This document shows, piece by piece, positions 1 to 6,800 of a stretch of DNA of 22,037 nt; position 1 is the stretch's first letter; each line of letters begins with the position of its first letter. The position numbers and the translations under genes are program-made. The notes under the pieces are model-generated. The model searched no databases. It was not told where the DNA came from and worked only from the letters and a program-made list of their open reading frames with translations. The DNA is from a bacterium (GTDB taxonomy: Bacteria; Planctomycetota; J058; JAJDCP01), in assembly GCA_030428695.1 (NCBI GenBank), contig JAUIEM010000139.1:1-22037 (forward strand), written 5' to 3'.

Positions 1-109
1 CAGCGTTCTCGAGCCGATTATGATCGTCGGCCTCGGTGGATCGGTCGGTTTCATCGTCATCGCCCTGTTCATGCCGCTCATCGAGCTGATGGACAAGCTG
101 GGCGCCTGA
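1..109 (+). CDS. gspF: Type II secretion / type IV pilus inner-membrane protein F (GspF/PilC family), 3' end only
   Basis: Only the last 35 codons are present; the gene enters from the left edge and stops at TGA 107-109. The readable tail runs from SVLEPIMIVGLGGSVG through a hydrophobic FIVIALFMPLIEL stretch to LGA. This matches the C-terminus of GspF/PilC proteins, where an 'EP.MI...G..VGFI..ALF.P' motif leads into the last membrane helix. GspF is the polytopic inner-membrane platform protein that works with the GspE ATPase to build the pseudopilus. GspF and PilC cannot be told apart from this tail. A GspC-like gene lies 16 kb away at 16395, which mildly favours type II secretion. The next gene starts 26 bases downstream on the same strand, so the two may be cotranscribed. 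Confidence 0.75.
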   Translation, partial: SVLEPIMIVGLGGSVGFIVIALFMPLIELMDKLGA

Positions 110-134
110 CCTTCTCCAAAGCGGGGACAATCCC

Positions 135-1682
135 ATGGCGGCTCGCTCCGGGCGTCGCTCCCTCTGGCTGACGCTGGTCGCCCTCGCGGTGGTGGGCTCC
201 GTGTTCTACGCGGACACGCTGCCCCTCGAAGAGAACCCCTTCAGCCTGGTCTTCCACCTCGGCAACGAGACCTACGGCCCCGAGCGCGAGGCCGCGGCGC
301 TGCGCGAGGTCGACGAGCTCGACAACCTGCTCGCCACCCTCTTCCACGGCCTGACCTTCGAGGAGAAGACCCAGCCGCAGATCGACCAGCTGCGCTCGCG
401 GCTGCAGAGCTTTGACATCGCCGGCTTCTACGAGATGATGCCCGAGCTCAACGGCGACCGGCACGCCGTGATCCGCGGGGGGCTCGTCGACCAGGGCTAC
501 CTGATCGCGATGGAAGAGGTCGCCGAGACCCTGCCCTGGACCGAGCGGCGGCGCGTTGGCGACCTCCAGATCGGCCTCGACGTCTCGGCTCCGAGCGACC
601 CCGACCTGCCCGAGTACGGCATCGAAGGCCGCACCGCCGTGCACATGGGCGGCATCGCCTCCGACGAGCTGAGCTACCTGCTCGAGGAGTTCCTGCAGCG
701 GGTCGGCACGCCGTACAGCTACGACGGCGTCAGCGACTCGATGGAGGAGATCCGGCGGCGCTTCCTCAACCTGCGCCGCGAGGACACGCGGCTGATGCAC
801 ATGATCCGCTACGGGATGCCGAACCTGTACGGACGCATCGAGCGCTACTTCGAGATCCACGACGTGCTCAATCACGTCACCCAGGAAGGCCAGCCCGCCG
901 CCCTGATCAACCTCGACTTCTCCTTCCTGCTCCAGAACATCGCCGAAGACTATCCCGAGCTCGGCGCCTACCTCGCCGACCTGACGGTGCTCGGCAGCCT
1001 CGACGCGACGCTGAAGGACCTCGACGGCAACCGCCTGGCGCGGATGCAGTTCGACAGCCAGGAGATGCGCGGGAACGCCCAGTGCGTGCTGCGCGACGGC
1101 GCGCTGGTGCCGTGCGACGAGGGCTGGAACGCGGTCGGCAAAGAGCCCCTGCGTTTCACCAGCCTGCGCTCCTTCACCGGCTACTGGGAAGTCGACGCGC
1201 TGGTCAACTTCTCCGGCCTGGTGTTCGACATCCAGGACATCCGTCTCTACGCGCGCTATCGGCGACGGCGCGGACGCATCTCGGTCGAGACCTCGTTCAC
1301 CGAGAAGCCCGACATCACCGAGGTCAGCGGCGCCGCCTACGGGATCTTCCCGTCCTGGCTGATCGACGTCGTGATCCCGGGCAATCTGCAGGAGATGATG
1401 GACGGCTTCATCGGCGCGGCGGCGCGCGGGAAGGATGGAGACGGCACGATCGTCGAGGTCGCGCTGGCGCCGGAAGACCGCTCCTCGGGGACGCACGGCC
1501 TCGACGTCCACATCGCGACGGCCATCCTCCACTCCGGATTCCTCGCGACGGTGTCGGACATCTTCGGCGACCTGGTCGTGCCTACAGACGAAGAGCGCGC
1601 CTCGCTATGGACCTTCGGGCGCGATGCCTACGACGCGTTCAGCGCCGACTATCGCGGCTTCCGGGAGCAGTATCCGGAGTAG
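135..1682 (+). CDS. Unknown 515-aa single-pass membrane-anchored periplasmic protein
   Basis: I do not recognise the family. The protein starts with a short basic stretch (RSGRR), then one hydrophobic segment at about residues 10-25 (LWLTLVALAVVGSVFYA), then about 490 mostly soluble, acidic residues. This suggests an uncleaved anchor with a periplasmic body. Two cysteines, Cys317 and Cys327, flank a short loop (VLRDGALVP) and could form a disulfide, which fits an extracytoplasmic location. The C-terminal third is rich in beta-strand-like stretches. The ATG at 135 lies 26 bases after the GspF stop with only a weak purine-rich site upstream. This spacing suggests cotranscription with the secretion gene, so a secretion-accessory role is possible but inferred only from position. 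The next gene is convergent. The open antisense frame over this region is a codon-bias shadow. Confidence 0.75.
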   Translation: MAARSGRRSLWLTLVALAVVGSVFYADTLPLEENPFSLVFHLGNETYGPEREAAALREVDELDNLLATLFHGLTFEEKTQPQIDQLRSRLQSFDIAGFYEMMPELNGDRHAVIRGGLVDQGYLIAMEEVAETLPWTERRRVGDLQIGLDVSAPSDPDLPEYGIEGRTAVHMGGIASDELSYLLEEFLQRVGTPYSYDGVSDSMEEIRRRFLNLRREDTRLMHMIRYGMPNLYGRIERYFEIHDVLNHVTQEGQPAALINLDFSFLLQNIAEDYPELGAYLADLTVLGSLDATLKDLDGNRLARMQFDSQEMRGNAQCVLRDGALVPCDEGWNAVGKEPLRFTSLRSFTGYWEVDALVNFSGLVFDIQDIRLYARYRRRRGRISVETSFTEKPDITEVSGAAYGIFPSWLIDVVIPGNLQEMMDGFIGAAARGKDGDGTIVEVALAPEDRSSGTHGLDVHIATAILHSGFLATVSDIFGDLVVPTDEERASLWTFGRDAYDAFSADYRGFREQYPE

Positions 1683-1684
1683 TA

Positions 1685-1696
1685 GGCGGGCCCGCC
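1685..1696. terminator. GC-rich palindrome between convergent genes (possible bidirectional terminator)
   Basis: A perfect 12-base palindrome, GGCGGGCCCGCC, sits in the 48-base gap between the stop of the 515-aa gene (1682) and the stop of the minus-strand kinase-fold gene (1731). There is no T-run on either side and the stem would be short once a loop forms, so the call rests mainly on position between converging genes. Confidence 0.25.
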
Positions 1697-1730
1697 GCTT
1701 CCGGTCGCGGAGAGCAGCGCAGGGGCTCCG

Positions 1731-3140
1731 TCAGGGCAGGAGCCACACCCCGACCAGCACCACCACCCCGAGCAGCACCGCCACTCCGACGGCGATCGCC
1801 CAGGCGGGGAGACCACGAGACGGCTGCGGCGCGTCCCGGCGCTTCCGGCGGCTGCGCCGACGAGGGCCGCTCGGACGTGTGACCGCAGCGGAGGACGATG
1901 ACGACGCGTCGCCCGCTGCTTCCCCGGAGCGGCTCGCTGCCTCTTCGGGCGCGGCCGGGTCCGCGGCGGTCTCCTCGACGGCTGCGTCGTCGCTCGCCTC
2001 GGCGCTCTCTTCCCAGCTCTCGTCGTCCCAGCTCTCATCCCAGCTCTCGTCGTCGACCAGACCCGCCGCGGGGTCGGCCGGCGCGACCGTCGGCTCGGTC
2101 TCCGGCTCGGTCGGCGCATCGGCGGGCGCGGGAGCGAGCGGCACCAGGTCGGCGCGGGCCTCGCTGTCGTCGATCTTCGGCTCGCCGGGCAGACGCAACG
2201 CGGGCAGGTCGTCCCGGCGCAGGGCCGCGGCCTCGGAGACATCGAGGTGCAGCGAGGAGTCGTTGAAGGCGATGCCGGGCTTGCCGCCGGACTTGAGCAG
2301 GGGCGGGAGCGGGCTCGTGTCGCTGTGGGTCTTCAGCCCTTCGAGCGCCGCGACGAGCTCCGCGGCCGAAGCCATGCGCTCGGCGGGGTCCTTCTTCAGG
2401 AGCCGCGCCAGCACGTCGACGAGCGTGAGCGGGATATCGGTGTACTCGAGCTGGGGCGGGGCCTCGAACACGTGCTTGACCATCACGTCCCCGGGCGCGT
2501 CGTCCGTGAAGGGCGGGCGCCCATTCAGGAGCTCGTAGAGCACACAGCCCGTCGAGTAGAGGTCGGAGAGCTCGTCGGCCGGCCGGTCGTCCCGGCAGCG
2601 CTCCGGAGACATGTAGCGCGGCCGGCCGAGCAGCGTGCGGGTCGCCGAGATCTTCGTCGGCGCCGCGAGGCCGAAATTCGCGATCTGCACCCGGCCTGTC
2701 TTCGTAAAGAAGATGTTGCCGGGGTGAAGATCCCCGTGGTGGATCCCGAGGCCCGCGGCCGCATCGAGCCCGCGGGCGATCTGCTCGATCCAGGCGACCG
2801 CGCGCGCCGCCCCGACCTGGCCCTCGGCGGCGAGCCGCTCTTCGAGGGAGCCGCCCTCGGCGAAGCGCATGGTGAGGCACAGATGGTGATCGGCCTGGAA
2901 GATCTTGTAGATGTGCAGGAGGTGCGGGTGGCGCAGGGCGCCGAGACGCCGCGCCTCGTCGACGATCTTGTCGATCAACCCGGTCGCGCTCGAGAAGCTC
3001 TCGGGCAGGACGCGGATCGCGACGCTGCGCTCGTCCTGGACGCCGCGGAACACCGCGCCGAGCTCGCCCTCGCCGAGACACTCGACCAGCTCGTATGCGA
3101 AGACCTTCTTGCCGAGGAACTTCTCCGGGAGCGAGCTCAC
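1731..3140 (-). CDS. Tail-anchored Ser/Thr protein kinase-fold protein, predicted pseudokinase
   Basis: Residues about 14-275 form a eukaryotic-type kinase domain: Gly-loop GEGELGAVF (23-31), a probable alpha-C Glu near 62, the catalytic loop HGDLHPGN (135-142), SPE (178-180) and DLYSTG (193-198). Two invariant residues are replaced. The VAIK lysine is Arg43 (VAIRVLP) and the DFG aspartate is Asn155 (NFG). Both were read directly from the DNA. In canonical kinases these residues contact ATP phosphates and Mg2+, so catalysis should be weak or absent. A linker of about 165 residues follows, rich in acidic residues, Ala and Pro, with a DESW-type repeat near 360-378. After it come a basic patch (RRRSRRKRR) and one membrane helix (about 446-468) ending at the C-terminus, so the kinase domain should face the cytoplasm. 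The GTG start at 3140 is preceded by GAGGAAGG at good spacing. The substrate or partner is unknown. Confidence 0.85.
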   Translation of the reverse strand: MSSLPEKFLGKKVFAYELVECLGEGELGAVFRGVQDERSVAIRVLPESFSSATGLIDKIVDEARRLGALRHPHLLHIYKIFQADHHLCLTMRFAEGGSLEERLAAEGQVGAARAVAWIEQIARGLDAAAGLGIHHGDLHPGNIFFTKTGRVQIANFGLAAPTKISATRTLLGRPRYMSPERCRDDRPADELSDLYSTGCVLYELLNGRPPFTDDAPGDVMVKHVFEAPPQLEYTDIPLTLVDVLARLLKKDPAERMASAAELVAALEGLKTHSDTSPLPPLLKSGGKPGIAFNDSSLHLDVSEAAALRRDDLPALRLPGEPKIDDSEARADLVPLAPAPADAPTEPETEPTVAPADPAAGLVDDESWDESWDDESWEESAEASDDAAVEETAADPAAPEEAASRSGEAAGDASSSSSAAVTRPSGPRRRSRRKRRDAPQPSRGLPAWAIAVGVAVLLGVVVLVGVWLLP

Positions 3141-3278
3141 ACGCCTTCCTCAACGCGGGGCAGGGCTCCCCACCGGCGGCGCCGGCGAGAAGGAACCTGG
3201 AAGAACCCCGCTCGCCGCGCGCGCCGGATTCTCGTAAGGCCTGAGCATACGGGTCGGCGCTCCGAGCCGCAAGCGCGC

Positions 3279-3570
3279 CTCGCGCGAAGTCTTCCGTGGC
3301 GGCTGCGCCGCCCCGGAAGAGGATGGGAAACCCGGGCTGCCTCCGCCCCACGGCGCGGGCGCCGTCGCGCGGCGCCCGGATGGCCCGCGCCAGCCGGCAG
3401 GCGCCGCGAGCGCCGGCACCGGCTCGCGCGAAGTCTTCCGTGGCGGCTGCGCCGCCCCGGAAGACGATGGGAAACCCGGGCTGCCTCCGCCCCACGGCGC
3501 GGGCGCCGTCGCGCGGCGCCCGGATGGCCCGCGCCGACCGCCAGGCGCCGCCATCGGCTCGAGCGAAGTG
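3279..3570. repeat. 144-bp tandem direct repeat, two copies plus the start of a third, with hairpins
   Basis: Copy 1 starts at 3279 and copy 2 at 3423, an exact 144-base offset. Over about the first 105 bases the copies differ at only one position that I can see (3321 G versus 3465 C). They then diverge, and copy 2 ends about 10 bases short. A degenerate third start (GGCTCGAGCGAAGT) is at 3555-3568. Each copy holds two strong inverted repeats. The first has arms CTTCCG and GGCGGC pairing with GCCGCC and CGGAAG around a TGC loop, at 3291-3319 and 3435-3463. The second has arms CGGGCGCC and GGCGCCCG around a 7-base loop, at 3356-3378 and 3500-3522. It resembles an intergenic palindromic (REP-like) element rather than coding DNA. 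Confidence 0.85.
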
Positions 3571-3746
3571 GCGCGCAGGGCGAGAAAAGAGCGAATAGGG
3601 TAGGACGCAGTCAGACCCTCATCCGTTGGGCGAATTCCCGCATTTTTTTTCTCCCGACGCCACAAACCCGGGGGGCTCTTGCGCTTGCGCACTGTAACAA
3701 GAGTGTTGCATGGCGTGGAGTTTGGTCTGGATGCGACGGGATATGG

Positions 3747-3755
3747 TGCTAGTAT
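3747..3755 (+). promoter_or_regulatory. Candidate extended -10 promoter for the giant secreted protein
   Basis: TGCTAGTAT reads as an extended -10 (TG-N-TAGTAT) in the AT-richest part of the intergenic region, about 120 bases upstream of the GTG at 3875. I see no good -35 at 16-18 bases upstream, which is tolerable for an extended -10 promoter. This is pattern recognition only. Confidence 0.35.
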
Positions 3756-3874
3756 AAGGGCAGTAGCTGCCAATCTGCACCCAGGTGAGCACGGACCGGT
3801 CCGTGTCGACATGTTCGACGCGGTCTGACGGGACCCGTGCGTATAGAGAGCCGATGCGGTTCATGGAGGAAAGT

Positions 3875-6800
3875 GTGAGTGTCGGGAAGCTGTGGGCTGC
3901 ACCACTCGCCCTGGCGTTTTGCGTCGGGCTCGCCAGTGGGCAGACCATCTACGTGGACGAGGATTTCTCTTCGCTGACCGAGGGCCAGGTTCCTGCCGGC
4001 TGGGTCGTGACCGATGGCGGCACAGCGACCGGTGTGACCCCTTGGAACGGCGACACCTGGGGCGTCGACGCCACGCCTTTCATCCAGTTCCAGACCTACG
4101 GGACCGGCAACTTCCTGACCGCCGACTCGGACAACGCCGGCGGCGCCTCCCTGGGGAACGGACCCTTTCTGTTCGAGATCATCGAGACCCCTCCGATGAA
4201 CACGTCGGCGGCCACCAACGTCTGGCTGAGCTTCGACCATCACTTCCTCGCCATCGACCAGGGCTTCGGCGACAACGCAACGGTGGAGGTCTTCGATGGC
4301 ACGACGTGGCAGCAGGTCGACCAGTGGCTCTCCACCGAAGGAACGACCGCGGGGATGGTGTTCAAAGAGTACAACCTCAGCGCGTTCGCGAACGCGGCGA
4401 TGTCCGTCCGCTTCGTCTACGACGATGCCAGCACCTGGGCGTGGTACTGGGCGATCGACAACGTCGTCCTCGAGGAGCGGGCTGGAGCTACGGCCGACTA
4501 CCTGATCACCGATGACGCGAACGCCTCCTCACAGCTTCCGGCGGGAACCGACCTGGTCATCGCAGAGTTCGACTGTGTGTCCGGTGGCCTGGCGGCGACG
4601 ATCAACAACCTGACGCTGACCTACTCCGGGACCGACGGCGCGGCGGTGACGAACGTGCGGCTGGTCGAGGATCTCGGCACCGCCGGGACCTTCGACTCGG
4701 GAGTGGACGTCATCCTGGCGACCGGCGGGAGCTTCGCGGCCGGCACCCTCGCCCTCGACCTCATTCCCGACCTCGACATCACGACGGCGAAGGACATCGC
4801 GGTGGTCGCCGATGTCGCGACGTTGAACACCGGCACGATCTCGATCGCCGCCGCCACCGACGTGACGGCTTCGAGCGGCGCTTCGCCCCTGCAGACCTTC
4901 CCCGTCACGGCGCAGACCTTCGACATCATCATCTCCACGGGCCAGGTGATCACGCCGAACAGCTTCTTCGTCCAGGACTTCGAGCCCGGCACCCCGGTGA
5001 ACTACGTCACCCAGGACGCCGGGACCTTCCCGATGAACAACTCCTCCGGCGGGACCTCGATCGGCACGCCGTTCACGGCGACCAACTCCTCGCGCATCCT
5101 CTTCGTCGACGCCGCGCATCCCGCGATCGCGATCCAGGATCCGGTCTCCGGCACCACGCAGGTCGCGATCGACTTCCCGGCCACGGGCAACCCGGACTGC
5201 GTCGGGGCCATCGACCTCGCCTACGACATGTCGGCGCTCAACCCCTCCACCCACGACGTCACCCTCGGCTTCAAATGGGCCGAGCGCAACCTCGAGGGAC
5301 ACCCGGGCGACTGCGTGTTGCTCAGCCGCGACGGGGGCGCGACCTGGGAGGCGGTGCTGAGCACGTACAGCCTGCCCGTCGGCAGCACCATCTACTCGGG
5401 CGCCAACGACGACTATCACTACGTGACCGTCGACCTGAGCGCCGCCGTGCTCAGCCTGGGCGGGACCTTTGGTGGAAATGTCATCATCCGGATCCAGCAA
5501 CGGGACAACTTCGCGTACAACCTCGGCGACGGCTTCTGCATCGACGACGTGTCGATCATCGCGTCGGACGGGGCCCAGACCCAGAACGTGGTCGGGCGTG
5601 AGGAGACGACGACCGGCGCCGACGTCACCAACGGCCAGGCCACCGCGGGGACGGCGCGCTTGTTGGTCGCCTCGGCGGGGGCCTCCTCCACCCCGCTCAA
5701 GCTGTTCATCACCAACGCCGGCCTCGAGCCGGTCAACGTCACCGGCGCGCCGACCCTGACCGGTACCAACGCGGCCGAGTTCAGCCTGGACATCTTCGAC
5801 GACCTCCTGACGTATCCGGTCACGCTGTACCCGGGCGGCTGCATCCGCATGGAGGTCGTGTTCAGCCCGACCAGCAACGGCACGAAGACCGCGGCGATCT
5901 CGTTCAACCACAACGACTCGACGACCACCAGCCCGTTCACGATTCCCCTTGAGGGCGACGCGGCGGCTCCGGTCGTCGAGATCGAGGTGACCGACGGGAC
6001 GACCCCGTACGTCAACGGCACCTCGACCGTCGACTTCGGCTCCGGCGGAATCTTCGACGGCACGATCTTCACCCAGTCGGTCACGGTCAACAACACGGGC
6101 AACTCGCCGTTGACGCTCCAGCCCCCGGTCCTCGGCGGCACTGATCCGGCGGACTTCGCCGTCGAGAACTCTGCCTTCGACGGCGGTCCGCTCACCGTGC
6201 AGGCCAGCGGCAGCCTGTCCTTCGACGTCTTCTTCAACCCGCTCAGCGACGGCGCGAAGTCGGCCACCCTGGAGATCGCGCACAACGCGACCAACGAGAC
6301 CAACCCCTTCGTCGTCAACCTGTCCGGCGCGGCGACGGCTCCGTCCGGGACGGAGACCTTCGTGTCGGTGGTCGGCTCGCCGAGCGGGGACTTCGACAAC
6401 CTCAACCCCTACACCGAAAACCTCGTGGTCTCGGGTCTGCCGTCCTCGATCCATTCGCTCGCCGTCGAGTTCGTGATCGATCACACCTTCACCGGTGACA
6501 TCGAGATCAGCCTGACGCCTCCCGGCGGTGGACCGGGCATCAACCTGGTCGCCGACCAGGGCGGCGCCGGCTACAACATGCACCACATCGTGCTGACCGG
6601 CGTCGGCGACCCCCAGCGCGACCCGGGTAGCACGGCGCCGTCCGTCGTCGGCCAGGCGGCGCCCTTCACCGGCGTCTTCACCGTCCAGGACGACACCGCC
6701 TGGCAGAACCAGATCTTCCCTGGCGGCGTCGGCATCGACCCGAACGGGACCTGGACGCTCGACCTCGTCGACGACGCAGGAGGCGACGAGGGAACCCTGA

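Larger units (their letters stand above)
3141..3874. other. Long non-coding divergent intergenic region
   Basis: These 734 bases separate the divergent kinase-fold gene (start 3140, minus) from the giant secreted-protein gene (start 3875, plus). Frames across it are GC-driven and show no domain, start signal or conserved-looking product. It holds a two-copy 144-bp repeat (3279 to about 3556) and then a noticeably AT-richer stretch (about 3635-3760) with eight T residues at 3643-3650 and a plausible plus-strand extended -10 at 3747-3755. The stretch 3141-3278 next to the kinase gene should hold that gene's minus-strand promoter, but I see no convincing -35/-10 pair there. Confidence 0.7.

Noticed and set aside
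3628..3650. GGG...CCC followed by eight T residues, resembling a terminator
   Set aside because: The possible stem is only three or four base pairs, too weak to call. It is noted only as part of the AT-rich part of the intergenic region.
3150..3812. A minus-strand frame across the 144-bp repeats (the unit length is divisible by three, so the product repeats every 48 residues)
   Set aside because: The product is Pro/Gly/Arg/Ala-rich with no domain, the start has no ribosome-binding site, and the repeats are dominated by hairpins. It is better explained as a non-coding element.
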